From contig NZ_JANXTI010000088.1 of NCBI RefSeq assembly GCF_025352425.1, positions 1-36,309 of the forward strand: a stretch of 36,309 nt of DNA. Direction: 5' to 3'. A model generated the notes under the pieces. It ran no database searches and was not told the origin of the DNA. It saw only the letters and a list, made by a program, of their open reading frames with translations. Below, one piece after another: positions 16,227-25,860 of this stretch; within the stretch, counting starts at the first letter, position 1; each line of letters starts with the position of its first letter. This DNA comes from Flavobacterium sp. GTDB lineage: Bacteria > Bacteroidota > Bacteroidia > Flavobacteriales > Flavobacteriaceae. The translations under genes and the position numbers were made by a program.

Positions 16227-17054
16227 ATGCAGCAAATAGTTAATTTTGTACTTAAAAACAGTAATCGCTTACTGTTTTTGCTGCTTTTGGTATTATCGCT
16301 TTCGCTGACTATTCAGTCCCATTCTTATCATAAAAGTAAAATCATAAGTTCTGCTAATTTCTTTACCGGCGGCATTTATCAGAGGGTTAACAATGTTGAT
16401 GAATACTTAAATCTGAAGTCTCAAAATGATGAATTAGCAAAGGAAAATGCCAGATTAAAATCAATGTTATTTAATCAGAAGGACACTACAAAACTTCCGC
16501 AGATAGATTCAATAAAAGGTGTTAAGAAAATGGATATTGTTGTTTCAAAAGTAATTCACAACTCCTATAGTATACTGGAAAATTATATCACAATTAACAA
16601 TGGTGCAGCTTCGGGAATCAAACCTAATATGGGTGTAATTAATAGTGCGGGAATAGTGGGAATTGTAGATAAAACTTCAAAAAACTATTCCACCATCATC
16701 AGTGTTTTAAATGTGAAATCTCAAATCAATGCCAAAATTAAGAAATCAAATCACTTTGGTTCTTTGGTTTGGAACGGAAAAAGTACAGGTTTTGTCCAGT
16801 TGATTGACGTTCCCCGATTGGCCGGAGTCCGTAAAGGCGACACCATTGTTACCGGAGGTCAGTCTATCATATTCCCTGAGAATATTGGAATCGGAACTAT
16901 AGACAAAGTATACATAGACAACGAAACCAATTATTACACTTTGGACATCAGGCTGTTTAATGACATGACAAATCTTGGACATGTTTATATTATCAAAAAC
17001 AAGGACACCGAAGAAATAACCAATTTGGAAAATCAAAGTAAGAAAGATGAATAG
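16227..17054 (+). CDS. mreC: Rod shape-determining protein MreC
   Basis: 275 residues. A single N-terminal transmembrane helix (LLFLLLLVLSLSLTIQS) precedes a coiled coil (about 50-85, YLNLKSQNDELAKENARLKS) and the MreC beta-barrel domain, which includes NNGAASGIKPNMGVINSAGIVG and RKGDTIVTGGQSIIFPENIGIG. MreC is the periplasmic scaffold that activates PBP2. The C-terminus (KNKDTEEITNLENQSKKDE) is a short charged tail. It overlaps mreD by 8 bases. Confidence 0.94.
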   Translation: MQQIVNFVLKNSNRLLFLLLLVLSLSLTIQSHSYHKSKIISSANFFTGGIYQRVNNVDEYLNLKSQNDELAKENARLKSMLFNQKDTTKLPQIDSIKGVKKMDIVVSKVIHNSYSILENYITINNGAASGIKPNMGVINSAGIVGIVDKTSKNYSTIISVLNVKSQINAKIKKSNHFGSLVWNGKSTGFVQLIDVPRLAGVRKGDTIVTGGQSIIFPENIGIGTIDKVYIDNETNYYTLDIRLFNDMTNLGHVYIIKNKDTEEITNLENQSKKDE

Positions 17055-17553
17055 TGCCTTATTAGGAAATATTTCGCGTTTTATCTTGTTGCTTGCGGCA
17101 CAGATTTTAATATTCAACAGAATTGATCTTTTTGGCTTTATCAATCCGTTTCCTTATGTGCTATTTATTATTTTATTCCCTGTAAATGGTAATAAATCAG
17201 GATTATTGGTTTCCAGTTTTTTTTTAGGATTACTGATGGATATGTTTTGGAATTCGGGCGGCGTTCATGCTGCCGCTTGTTTGATACTTGCCTATTACAG
17301 ACCCGCTATTTTTAAATTTTCCTTTGGTTTGAGTTACGAGTATCAAACCGTTAAACTCAATGATGTATTAACTCCGGAACGGTTTTCTTTTATACTGATT
17401 GCGGTTGTAATTCATCATTTTGTATTGTTTGTTCTGGAAGTTTTCAAAGTAAGTTTCCTTTGGGATATTCTGGTTCGAACGGTATTGAGCACAGTCTTTA
17501 CAATTGTCACTTGTATTATCATTATCTATATAATTAAGCCAAGTAAGCGATGA
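17047..17553 (+). CDS. mreD: Rod shape-determining protein MreD
   Basis: 168 residues, very hydrophobic, with about five transmembrane segments (for example ISRFILLLAAQILIFNRI, FPYVLFIILFPV, SGLLVSSFFLGLLMDMFW). MreD is a poorly conserved inner-membrane partner of MreB and MreC, so the call relies heavily on size, topology and its place between mreC and mrdA. Its start overlaps mreC by 8 bases and its stop overlaps the mrdA start (ATGA at 17550-17553), indicating translational coupling throughout. Confidence 0.92.
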   Translation: MNSALLGNISRFILLLAAQILIFNRIDLFGFINPFPYVLFIILFPVNGNKSGLLVSSFFLGLLMDMFWNSGGVHAAACLILAYYRPAIFKFSFGLSYEYQTVKLNDVLTPERFSFILIAVVIHHFVLFVLEVFKVSFLWDILVRTVLSTVFTIVTCIIIIYIIKPSKR

Positions 17554-19484
17554 GAAAGGTTTTGTTACCCACAATTATTTTTATCTGCACTATTTTACTT
17601 GTTTTACGTCTCTTTTATTTACAGGTAATTGATGATACATTAAAATTAAAATCGGATAATAATGCAATTAAAATAGCATATGATTATCCCGAGCGAGGTT
17701 ATATTTACGACAGAACTGGTAAACTTTTGGTTGCCAATCAGCCTTCCTACGATATCATGGTTATCCCAAAAGACATCAAGGATTTAGACACAACCGAATT
17801 TTGTTCGTTGCTGAAAATTACTAAAGAAGATTTTCTTGCCAAAATTGCTAAAGCAAAAGTTTACAGTCCCAGACTTCCATCTGTATTTTTGGGTCAACTA
17901 AATAAAAAAGAGTACGCGGCTTTTCAGGAAATTCAAAGAAAATTTGTTGGCTTTTATATCCAGAAACGTGCTTTAAGAGATTATCAGGTAGCATATGGTG
18001 CAAATGTATTTGGGTTTATTACCCAGGTGAATGATAAGATTATTGCAAACAATAAGTATTATAATAGCGGCGATTTAATTGGAAGACAAGGCGTTGAAGA
18101 AAGTTATGAAGACTTTTTGCGTGGTGTCAAAGGCGTAAAATACATTCAAAAAGACAAGTATAATCGGGAAATTGGTTCTTATAAAGAAGGGAAATTTGAT
18201 ACCATTGCCGTTCAGGGAAGCGATATTAATTTGAGTATCGACGCAGAACTGCAAAAGTATGGTGAGGAATTAATGGTCAACAAACGTGGTGGAATTGTCG
18301 CCATTGAACCAAAAACAGGTGAGATTTTGGCTTTAGTTACTGCTCCATCTTACGATCCTGCAATTCTGGTAGGAAGGCAACGATCCAAAAATTACACTAC
18401 TTTATATAAAGACTCTATTGCGAAACCATTGTATGACAGAGGATTATTGGCTGAATACACACCCGGTTCACCATTTAAAATCCTAACGGGATTAGTAGCT
18501 TTACAGGAAGGCGCCATTGATGAGAGCACTACTTTTTTCTGTCATCATGGATTCAGTTATGCACCAGGTCGTTTTATGAAATGCCATTGTCATGGAGGCG
18601 CGATGCAATTTCATAGGGGAATTTACGAATCTTGCAATACATTCTTTTCGAGTTCGTATATGAGAACCATTGATAAATATAACAATCCACCCAAAGGTGT
18701 CGATGTTTGGAGTAATCACCTGAAAAGTTTTGGCTTAGGGCAGTTTATGGGGTATGATTTACCAACAGGAAAAAAAGGCAACTTACCTACCTCAAAAACC
18801 TACAAGAAAATGTATCCGGGTTGGGGATGGTCAAGTAAAACAATAGTTTCTAATGCTATTGGTCAGGGGGAAGTTCTGATGACTCCGATTCAATTGGCAA
18901 ATATGATTGCTGCAGTTGCCAATCGTGGTTATTATTATACGCCACATATTATCAAAAAAATTAAAGGTCATGCTATTGATAAAAAATTCACAACAAAACA
19001 CATAACCACCATAGACAAAAAATATTTCGAACCTATGATTAGCGGATTATTTGATGTTTATAATTTAGGTACAGCACATGGTTTGAATGTGGAGGGAATT
19101 GACATTTGTGGAAAAACAGGTACGGCAGAAAATTTCGCAAAAATTAATGGTAAAAGAGTAAAACTTCAGGATCACTCTATTTTTGTGGCTTTTGCCCCTA
19201 AAGATAATCCTAAAATTGCTATTGCCGTTTTTGTAGAAAATGGTTATTGGGGAGCGCGTTGGGCGGGACCAATTACGAGTTTGATGATTGAAAAATATAT
19301 CAAAAGGAAAATTACCAGAACCGATTTAGAAAAACGAATGCTGGAAGGCAGCCTTCAGGGTGAATACAATAAGTATTATTCAAATCCAATTGTAGATAGT
19401 CTGATTAAATCAAAAGTTAATGACGCCGTGAAATCAATTGTCATAAAACCAGAAGTTAAAGCAGATGTTGCTCCGGAAAATTAA
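17550..19484 (+). CDS. mrdA: Penicillin-binding protein 2 (elongasome transpeptidase)
   Basis: 644 residues. Class B PBP that cross-links peptidoglycan during elongation and pairs with RodA. One N-terminal membrane helix (VLLPTIIFICTILLVLRLFYL) precedes the pedestal domain and the transpeptidase domain. The nucleophile Ser307 lies in SPFK (307-310), the second motif is SCN (361-363) and the third is KTG (522-524). Between the first two, CHH at 331-333 and CHCH at 345-348 form a Cys/His cluster consistent with a metal site. A lysine-rich C-terminal tail of about 60 residues follows the catalytic domain. The rodA gene begins 11 bases downstream. Confidence 0.96.
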   Translation: MRKVLLPTIIFICTILLVLRLFYLQVIDDTLKLKSDNNAIKIAYDYPERGYIYDRTGKLLVANQPSYDIMVIPKDIKDLDTTEFCSLLKITKEDFLAKIAKAKVYSPRLPSVFLGQLNKKEYAAFQEIQRKFVGFYIQKRALRDYQVAYGANVFGFITQVNDKIIANNKYYNSGDLIGRQGVEESYEDFLRGVKGVKYIQKDKYNREIGSYKEGKFDTIAVQGSDINLSIDAELQKYGEELMVNKRGGIVAIEPKTGEILALVTAPSYDPAILVGRQRSKNYTTLYKDSIAKPLYDRGLLAEYTPGSPFKILTGLVALQEGAIDESTTFFCHHGFSYAPGRFMKCHCHGGAMQFHRGIYESCNTFFSSSYMRTIDKYNNPPKGVDVWSNHLKSFGLGQFMGYDLPTGKKGNLPTSKTYKKMYPGWGWSSKTIVSNAIGQGEVLMTPIQLANMIAAVANRGYYYTPHIIKKIKGHAIDKKFTTKHITTIDKKYFEPMISGLFDVYNLGTAHGLNVEGIDICGKTGTAENFAKINGKRVKLQDHSIFVAFAPKDNPKIAIAVFVENGYWGARWAGPITSLMIEKYIKRKITRTDLEKRMLEGSLQGEYNKYYSNPIVDSLIKSKVNDAVKSIVIKPEVKADVAPEN

Positions 19485-19495
19485 TTTTTAGGAAA

Positions 19496-20755
19496 ATGAA
19501 AAATCAAAGTGTGACCAATAACCTGGACTGGGTAAGCATTGCCATCTATTTCCTTTTAGTGATTTTGGGATGGCTGAATATATATTCGTCTTCTTTGTCT
19601 TCAATAGAGCAGGAAACTTCGATTTTTGATTTCACCCAAATTTACGGTAAACAATTTATGTTTATCATCCTTACGATTCCTCTGATCTTTATAACGCTAT
19701 CTGTTGAAGGTAAGTTTTATGAAAAATTTTCCAGTGTAATTTATATTATTGGATTATTGTCGTTAGCCGGTTTATTTGTTTTTGGAAAAACAATAAAAGG
19801 CCAGGCCAATTGGTACTCTTTTGGTTCCTTTGGTTTGCAACCATCAGAGTTTGTGAAAGCCGCAACCGCTTTGGCTTTAGCCAAATATTTAAGCGATGTT
19901 CAAGTCAATTTAAAAGACCTAAACAGGCAAATACAAGTGTTGGGAATTCTTTTTTTACCAATATTATTAATTGTTCCTCATGATCCCGGAAGTGCATTAA
20001 TTTATAGTGTTTTCATATTGGTTTTATATAGAGAAGGATTACCTTCATGGTACGTTTGGACGGGTTTTATAGCCTTGGTTTTGTTTGTTTTGGCCTTAAT
20101 TATAAAACCAATGGTATTAACAGGCATTGCTTTGGTCGTCATTTTTTTTCTATATTATAGAAGTCGAATCATAAACCGGAACTGGATTTTGAGTACCTTA
20201 ATATTTGTGATGATTGGCGGCTTTGTTTTTTCGGTTGACTATGTTTTTGAAAATGTTTTTAAACAACACCACAGAGACCGATTTAATATTCTCTTAGGTA
20301 AGGAAGTTGACATGAAAGGCATTGGATACAATACTAATCAATCTGAGATTGCAATTGGATCAGGTGGCTGGTTTGGCAAAGGATATCTTGAAGGAACACA
20401 AACTAAAGGTGGTTTTGTGCCGGAACAACACACTGACTATATTTTTACAACGGTTGGCGAAGAATGGGGATTTTTAGGATGTCTTTTTGTAATTGCCCTG
20501 TTCCTTTGTTTAATAATGCGGATTATTTATTTAGCCGAACGGCAAAAAACCAAGTTTAGTCGAGTCTATGGCTATTGTGTCGCCGCCGTGTTGTTTATTC
20601 ATTTTTTTGTGAATATCGCCATGGTTGCAGGTATTTTTCCAACCATTGGTGTTCCGTTACCATTCTTTTCCTATGGTGGTTCAGGGCTTTGGGGTTTTAC
20701 TATTTTGCTTTTTATCTTCCTAAAAATGGATGCAAATAAAGTAAATGAATGGTAG
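19496..20755 (+). CDS. rodA: Rod shape-determining protein RodA (SEDS glycosyltransferase)
   Basis: 419 residues with about ten transmembrane helices. SEDS-family glycosyltransferase that polymerises lipid II into glycan strands and works with PBP2. The conserved region GKEVDMKGIGYNTNQSEIAIG, then GSGGWFGKGYLEGTQT, FVPEQHTDYIFTTVGEEWG and the C-terminal IGVPLPFFSYGGSG are diagnostic. The Asp in EVDMKG lies where the catalytic Asp of E. coli RodA is found. It is the last gene of the mre operon and is followed by a strong terminator. Confidence 0.96.
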   Translation: MKNQSVTNNLDWVSIAIYFLLVILGWLNIYSSSLSSIEQETSIFDFTQIYGKQFMFIILTIPLIFITLSVEGKFYEKFSSVIYIIGLLSLAGLFVFGKTIKGQANWYSFGSFGLQPSEFVKAATALALAKYLSDVQVNLKDLNRQIQVLGILFLPILLIVPHDPGSALIYSVFILVLYREGLPSWYVWTGFIALVLFVLALIIKPMVLTGIALVVIFFLYYRSRIINRNWILSTLIFVMIGGFVFSVDYVFENVFKQHHRDRFNILLGKEVDMKGIGYNTNQSEIAIGSGGWFGKGYLEGTQTKGGFVPEQHTDYIFTTVGEEWGFLGCLFVIALFLCLIMRIIYLAERQKTKFSRVYGYCVAAVLFIHFFVNIAMVAGIFPTIGVPLPFFSYGGSGLWGFTILLFIFLKMDANKVNEW

Positions 20756-20773
20756 TTTCCAATAAATAATAAT

Positions 20774-20807
20774 AAAAGCGTCCCAATTAAATCGGGACGC
20801 TTTTTTT
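20774..20807 (+). terminator. Terminator of the mreB-rodA operon
   Basis: An 11-base stem, AAAAGCGTCCC (20774-20784) with GGGACGCTTTT (20794-20804), has a 9-base loop and continues into a T run to 20807. It lies between rodA and the convergent protease gene and could also act weakly on the minus strand. Confidence 0.9.
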
Positions 20808-20823
20808 ATTGATTATTTTATAA

Positions 20824-23073
20824 TTAAGATTTTACTACTTTCTCCTTTTTAACTTTTTGAGTCAAACCTTTATTATTTTCTGATTGCAAATCGTTTAAAA
20901 TATGAATCGCTTCTTCAATATAAATGTCTTTAGTCAAACTTTCGTGCCATCTGTCGCGTTTCTCTTTCAGTACTGTATCTCTACTCATTTCTTCAACTTC
21001 ATAAGGTAGCGACTTAAATTCGAATGCATTTTTATAGTCAACAATTGGTTTGTATTTTTTGTTTTTTTCATCTAATGCTTTTTGTTCTGCCTTGAATTTA
21101 TCGATGTTTAAGCTATACATGTTTTCTTTATTTCTTTCATCCAACCATTTCGCATTATCGTCAATCAGGTTCAGTTGAGCATTGTTACTCATTCGTTCTC
21201 TACTTTTTGTAATAGCTAAATCAAAATTATTTTGCTTATCCCAAACTTTATAATCAGCTGCATCAATTTTATCCCATGGCATGGCATTGTCAATATCCTT
21301 TTCTCCCATTTTCAGATAAGCATATCTGTCCGGAATAGCAATATCACTCTTCACTCCTTCTAACTGCGTAGAGCCACCGTTAATTCTGTAGAATTTTTGG
21401 GTAGTGGTTTTTAACGCACCTAAATCTCCATAAGTACTTCCACGAACGAACTGATTTAAATCTATTACATTCTGAACGGTTCCTTTTCCATAAGATTGTT
21501 TGCTTCCAATGATTACACCACGTTTATAATCCTGAATTGCCGCTGCTAAAATCTCTGAAGCCGATGCCGAAAACTCATTAATCATAACTACCAACGGGCC
21601 ATCCCATTGCACTTTCGCATCTCTGTCATAAAGCACTTCCTTTTTTCCTGCAGCAGATTTAATCTGAACAATTGGTCCCTGCTCAATAAACAATCCGGCA
21701 ATATCTACAACAGTTTTTAAAGAGCCACCTCCATTATCCCTCACATCCATCACAATTCCCTGAACTCCTTCTTTTTTCAAACGTTCTACTTCTATCGCAA
21801 CATCCTTTCCGGCATCGCGACTGTTTTGGTCTTCAAAATCAATATAGAATTTTGGCAAATAAATGATTCCGTATCTAAAGCCATCTTTTTCTACGACACT
21901 TGACTTCACATAGGTCTCTTCAATTTCAACCTCGTCACGAATAATGGTAATCACTTTAATGGATCCATCTGTTTTCTTAACTGTCAAACGAACCTCTGTA
22001 CCTTTTGGTCCTTTTATTTTTTTAACAACATCATCTAATCGCATACCCACAACGTCAATAGGTTCGCCATCTGCCTGAGCAACCTTCAGAACTATGTCTC
22101 CTGCTTCAAGTTCTTTCCCTCGCCAGGCCGGACCTCCGGAAATCAATTCAGTAATTTCGGTAAAATCATTTTTCTTTTGAAGGCGCGCACCAATTCCTTC
22201 TAGTTTTCCACTCATACTAACATCAAATTTTTCTTTTTCATTTGGCGCAAAGTAAGAAGTGTGTGGATCAAACCGTGAAGCAATAGCGTTTACATAAATA
22301 GAAAACCAATCTTCTCTATCCAAATCTTTTATAAAATTGAAGTTGTCATTCAAAGAGTTCAGCGTACTTTCTCTTGTCTCTTTTTCTAACTGCTCATAGG
22401 TTTTTGGGGCTTGATTTTTTCTTTTCTCAACTTCTGCAATAAATTTCTTTTCTGATTCAGGTGTAAGTTTATCGCCTTGATTTGCTCTAAAATCTTTCAA
22501 TTTTTCTTCCAAAGTTTTGCCTTTATCCTTTGCTAAATCTTCTTCTAGTTTTTGTTTCTCAACCAACGATGACAGCGTAGATAATTTCACTTGCTGACGC
22601 CATCTTTCTTTCAATTCCTGAACATTTTTCGAAAATGGCAATTTCTCGTAATCTGTATTTATAGATTCGATTTTCTTATAATCAAATGGTTTTTCAAGAG
22701 CTAATTTATAGTAAGCTTTACTTTCTTCCATTCGTTGCATTAGCCGGCTATAAGTCACATCAAAAAAAGTCAAATCCTTGTTTTTGATTTGGTCATCAAT
22801 TTGAGTTTCATATTTGGCAAACTCATCCATATCCGATTGTAAAAAAAATCGTTTTGATGGGTCTAAAGCATTCAGATAATCTTTGTAGACACCTTTTGAA
22901 AAGGTATCGTCCACAGCAGCTGGATTATAATGCCCCTTCTCTATAACAAACGTCAATAGTTCTATCAGCATTTTATCCTTCTCAGGATCAGAAGATTTTT
23001 CTTTGGGCATAAAGCTCCATAAACCCACTGATAAAGCGGTAATTACCAGGAGTGTTTTATAATTCCTTTTCAT
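20824..23073 (-). CDS. Carboxy-terminal (tail-specific) processing protease, S41 family
   Basis: 749 residues from the ATG at 23073 (MKRNYKTLLVITALSVGLWSF), which gives a proper signal or membrane-anchor sequence. A frame extending to 23118 adds 15 residues ahead of it and is less likely. A helical N-terminal domain precedes a PDZ domain (GIGARLQKKNDFTEITELIS, GDIVLKVAQADGE) and the S41 domain, with MVMDVRDNGGGSL-like IVMDVRDNGGGSLKTVVDIA, the catalytic Ser in NEFSASASEIL and the catalytic Lys in GSKQSYGKGTVQ. The long DUF3340-type C-terminal region is present, as in E. coli Prc. It acts in the periplasm on proteins with exposed C-termini. Confidence 0.94.
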   Translation of the reverse strand: MKRNYKTLLVITALSVGLWSFMPKEKSSDPEKDKMLIELLTFVIEKGHYNPAAVDDTFSKGVYKDYLNALDPSKRFFLQSDMDEFAKYETQIDDQIKNKDLTFFDVTYSRLMQRMEESKAYYKLALEKPFDYKKIESINTDYEKLPFSKNVQELKERWRQQVKLSTLSSLVEKQKLEEDLAKDKGKTLEEKLKDFRANQGDKLTPESEKKFIAEVEKRKNQAPKTYEQLEKETRESTLNSLNDNFNFIKDLDREDWFSIYVNAIASRFDPHTSYFAPNEKEKFDVSMSGKLEGIGARLQKKNDFTEITELISGGPAWRGKELEAGDIVLKVAQADGEPIDVVGMRLDDVVKKIKGPKGTEVRLTVKKTDGSIKVITIIRDEVEIEETYVKSSVVEKDGFRYGIIYLPKFYIDFEDQNSRDAGKDVAIEVERLKKEGVQGIVMDVRDNGGGSLKTVVDIAGLFIEQGPIVQIKSAAGKKEVLYDRDAKVQWDGPLVVMINEFSASASEILAAAIQDYKRGVIIGSKQSYGKGTVQNVIDLNQFVRGSTYGDLGALKTTTQKFYRINGGSTQLEGVKSDIAIPDRYAYLKMGEKDIDNAMPWDKIDAADYKVWDKQNNFDLAITKSRERMSNNAQLNLIDDNAKWLDERNKENMYSLNIDKFKAEQKALDEKNKKYKPIVDYKNAFEFKSLPYEVEEMSRDTVLKEKRDRWHESLTKDIYIEEAIHILNDLQSENNKGLTQKVKKEKVVKS

Positions 23074-23240
23074 ATATTGAATTAGTTTAATCATTAAATT
23101 TTGGTCTAAAGTAAACAAAAAACTAGGTGAAGTATTTCTTGCTCCGATAAATTTTTGTTAAAAGTCATTATTTTAGCGATTTGCGATATTGAGCAGGCCA
23201 AAGTTATGAAAATGTAAACATCTAAATCTTAAAAATAGTT

Positions 23241-23248
23241 TAATTTTG
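23241..23248 (+). promoter_or_regulatory. Probable -7 box for surE-lpxB
   Basis: TAATTTTG fits TANNTTTG and lies 48 bases before the surE ATG. It overlaps the TTG (23246) that would begin a longer surE frame, so transcription would start too late for that codon to be used. This supports the ATG at 23297. Confidence 0.5.
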
Positions 23249-23296
23249 TCTGCCGATAAGTCGTACAAATTGTACTCGTTACATAAATTAAAAATT

Positions 23297-24067
23297 ATGA
23301 ATATAAAACCAACAATTTTAGTAACCAATGATGATGGCATAAATGCTCCGGGAATTCGTGCTCTGATTTCGATTATGGCTGAAATAGGCGAAGTGATTGT
23401 TGTGGCACCTGATAGTCCACAAAGCGCAATGGGTCACGCGATTACTATTAATAACACACTGTATTTAGATAAAATTTCAACTAAAAACGCAGCAATCACA
23501 GAATATAGTTGTTCAGGTACACCAGTAGATTGTGTTAAGTTGGCAGTAAACGAAATTTTGAAAAAGAAACCCGATTTATGTGTTTCGGGAATTAATCACG
23601 GATCAAATTCTTCCATCAATGTAATATATTCTGGAACGATGAGTGCCGCTGTAGAAGCCGCAATTGAAGGAATTCCTGCTATTGGTTTTTCCTTATTGGA
23701 TTATGACTGGAACGCTGATTTTGAGCAAATAAAACCTTTTATCAAAAAAATCGCTTTAGAAGTTTTAGAAAAAAAACTATCAGACGGAACTGTTTTAAAT
23801 GTTAATTTTCCTAAACTAAAATTTGAGGAAATTAAAGGAATTAAAATTTGCCGACAGGCAAAAGCTATTTGGATGGAGAAATTTGACAAACGACAAACGC
23901 CTTTTGGCAAGGACTATTATTGGTTGTCGGGAGAATTCGTAAACCAAGACAAAGGTGAAGATACTGATGAATGGGCACTTTCAAATGGATATGTTTCCAT
24001 AGTTCCCGTGCAGTTTGATTTAACGGCGCATCATGCTATTGCCCAATTGAATACCTGGAATTTATAA
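23297..24067 (+). CDS. surE: 5'/3'-nucleotidase SurE
   Basis: 256 residues from the ATG at 23297 (MNIKPTILVTNDDG). Metal-dependent phosphatase acting on nucleoside monophosphates, linked to stationary-phase survival and nucleotide housekeeping. It shows VTNDDGINAPGIRALISI with the metal-binding Asp pair, VVAPDSPQSAMGHAIT, SCSGTPVDCVK, VSGINHGSNSSINVIYSGT (metal ligand Asn) and the GYVSIVPVQFDLTA end. Only 4 bases separate it from lpxB, so they form one operon. Confidence 0.96.
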   Translation: MNIKPTILVTNDDGINAPGIRALISIMAEIGEVIVVAPDSPQSAMGHAITINNTLYLDKISTKNAAITEYSCSGTPVDCVKLAVNEILKKKPDLCVSGINHGSNSSINVIYSGTMSAAVEAAIEGIPAIGFSLLDYDWNADFEQIKPFIKKIALEVLEKKLSDGTVLNVNFPKLKFEEIKGIKICRQAKAIWMEKFDKRQTPFGKDYYWLSGEFVNQDKGEDTDEWALSNGYVSIVPVQFDLTAHHAIAQLNTWNL

Positions 24068-24071
24068 GACT

Positions 24072-25193
24072 ATGAAATATTATATCATTGCAGGCGAAGC
24101 TTCGGGCGATTTACATGGTTCTAATTTGATGAAAGCACTTTACAAAGAAGATGCTTCTGCTGATATCCGATTTTGGGGTGGCGATTTGATGCAGGCTGTT
24201 GGCGGAACTTTAGTGAAACATTATCGTGAACTGGCATTTATGGGCTTTGCGGAAGTGGTGATGAACCTGAAAACCATTTTGAATAATATTAAAATCTGTA
24301 AAACTGACATCGAAAAATTTAATCCCGATGTAATTATTTTTATCGATTATCCGGGTTTCAATATGCGCATTGCTAAATGGGCAAAGTTAAAAGGAATAAA
24401 AACACACTATTATATTGCGCCACAAATTTGGGCATGGAAAGAAAATCGTATTAAAGCGGTAAAAAGAGATTTTGACAAACTGTTCGTCATTCTTCCATTT
24501 GAGAAAGACTTTTTTGAAGTAAAGCATCATTTTCCTGTGGAGTTCGTTGGTCATCCGCTAATTGATGCAATTCACAATAGAACGAAAACCGATGAAGTTT
24601 CTTTTCGTAAAGAAAATAATCTGGACGAAAAACCAATCATTGCCATCCTGCCGGGAAGTCGAAAACAGGAAATTTCGAAAATGTTAAGCGTAATGTTGAG
24701 TATAGTCACTGATTTCCCGGAATATCAATTTGTAATTGCCGGTGCACCAAGTCAGGAATATCATTTTTACACGCCATTTTTGACTACTGAAAACGTGAAA
24801 TTTATTTCGAATAAGACATATGATTTACTAAGTATTGCAACGGCAGCCTTGGTAACTTCCGGAACGGCGACTTTAGAAACGGCGCTATTCAAAGTGCCCG
24901 AAGTTGTTTGTTATAAAGGAAGTTGGGCTTCGTACCAAATTGCAAAAAGGGTGATTACCCTAAAGTACATTTCGTTAGTAAATTTGATTATGGATGAAGA
25001 AGTGGTGACGGAACTTATTCAGAATAAATTCAACACAGAAAATTTAAAACGAGAGCTTTCTAAATTATTGGATGAAAAACACAGAAATGCACTGTTAAAA
25101 AAATATGACGACTTGGAATTGAAGCTCGGCGGCGTTGGCGCAAGTGAAAAAACCGCCAAAATAATCGTTAAAGTGATTAAAAGTTTGGTTTAA
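24072..25193 (+). CDS. lpxB: Lipid-A-disaccharide synthase
   Basis: 373 residues. Inverting GT-B (family GT19) glycosyltransferase that joins UDP-2,3-diacylglucosamine and lipid X to form lipid A disaccharide phosphate on the inner-membrane surface. Motifs include YIIAGEASGDLHGSNLM at the N-terminus, LAFMGFAEVV, YIAPQIWAWKENR, FVGHPLID, ILPGSRKQEI, TSGTATLETALFKVP and VPEVVCYKGS. The surE-lpxB pairing is typical of Bacteroidota. The promoter of the downstream NlpC gene overlaps its last codons. Confidence 0.96.
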   Translation: MKYYIIAGEASGDLHGSNLMKALYKEDASADIRFWGGDLMQAVGGTLVKHYRELAFMGFAEVVMNLKTILNNIKICKTDIEKFNPDVIIFIDYPGFNMRIAKWAKLKGIKTHYYIAPQIWAWKENRIKAVKRDFDKLFVILPFEKDFFEVKHHFPVEFVGHPLIDAIHNRTKTDEVSFRKENNLDEKPIIAILPGSRKQEISKMLSVMLSIVTDFPEYQFVIAGAPSQEYHFYTPFLTTENVKFISNKTYDLLSIATAALVTSGTATLETALFKVPEVVCYKGSWASYQIAKRVITLKYISLVNLIMDEEVVTELIQNKFNTENLKRELSKLLDEKHRNALLKKYDDLELKLGGVGASEKTAKIIVKVIKSLV

Positions 25194-25214
25194 GTGCAAA
25201 AAATGCTATATTTG
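25184..25214 (+). promoter_or_regulatory. Consensus promoter of the NlpC/P60 gene
   Basis: TTTG (25184-25187), a 19-base spacer and TATATTTG (25207-25214) form one of the best Bacteroidota-type promoters in the window. The -33 element lies inside the last codons of lpxB, and the start codon is 17 bases downstream of the -7 box. Confidence 0.8.
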
Positions 25215-25231
25215 CGAACCAACCTTAGTGA

Positions 25232-25822
25232 ATGAAAAACATATTTAAAGTAGCGCTTCTTTCAATTGTATGCTCTGGCAGTACTTTTGCCTCCGATACA
25301 ATGACTGATGTTATTTTAAAAAAAGTTACTACTTCAGGTACTTCGACAAAGGGATTTAATACCGATCCAAAGAAAAAAAATCCTATACTCAACGATAAAA
25401 ATGCAACCGATATTTTTATTGAAAACAATACGGACAGTTATCTGGCGGTTCAATTGATTAATGTTGCTTCGGAAAATTTAGGTACTAGTTATCGGGCGGG
25501 CGGAACAACTGCTGCAGGCTTTGACTGTTCGGGTCTAATGTATTCTACTTTCAAAAAATTTGATATTACACTTCCGCGTTCATCATATGAAATGGCATAC
25601 ACAGGTACAGTTGTTGAACAAAATCAAGCTAAAAAAGGAGATTTGATTTTCTTTATAAATAGAGGTCAAAGTAGAATAAACCACGTAGGAATGATTGTTG
25701 AAGTAAACGACGGCGTCATTAAATTTATTCATTCTTCAACTAATGGCGGTGTTATAATTTCTTCTTTAAAAGAATCTTATTACGATAGGACTTTTAAACA
25801 AATCAACAGAATTATACAATAA
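25232..25822 (+). CDS. C40-family (NlpC/P60) peptidoglycan hydrolase
   Basis: 196 residues. A signal peptide (MKNIFKVALLSIVCSGSTFA) precedes a low-complexity linker (about 30-65) and the NlpC/P60 domain. The catalytic Cys99 is in GFDCSG, His151 is in INHVGM and the third polar residue is His167 in FIHSST. The domain cleaves gamma-D-Glu-meso-DAP or related bonds in stem peptides, so the enzyme acts in the periplasm. It lies 38 bases after lpxB and has its own consensus promoter. Confidence 0.93.
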   Translation: MKNIFKVALLSIVCSGSTFASDTMTDVILKKVTTSGTSTKGFNTDPKKKNPILNDKNATDIFIENNTDSYLAVQLINVASENLGTSYRAGGTTAAGFDCSGLMYSTFKKFDITLPRSSYEMAYTGTVVEQNQAKKGDLIFFINRGQSRINHVGMIVEVNDGVIKFIHSSTNGGVIISSLKESYYDRTFKQINRIIQ

Positions 25823-25860
25823 TTTTCCTTCAATAAATGATTTTTATGTATTTTTAATAC

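Noticed and set aside
20824..23118. Protease start at 23118, thioredoxin start at 28427 and permease start at 13454
   Set aside because: In each case an internal ATG (23073, 28385, 13391) begins the typical signal peptide or family N-terminus, and the extra residues have no conserved features.
23246..23296. Longer surE beginning at TTG 23246
   Set aside because: That codon overlaps a -7 promoter box, and the conserved SurE N-terminus begins at the ATG at 23297.
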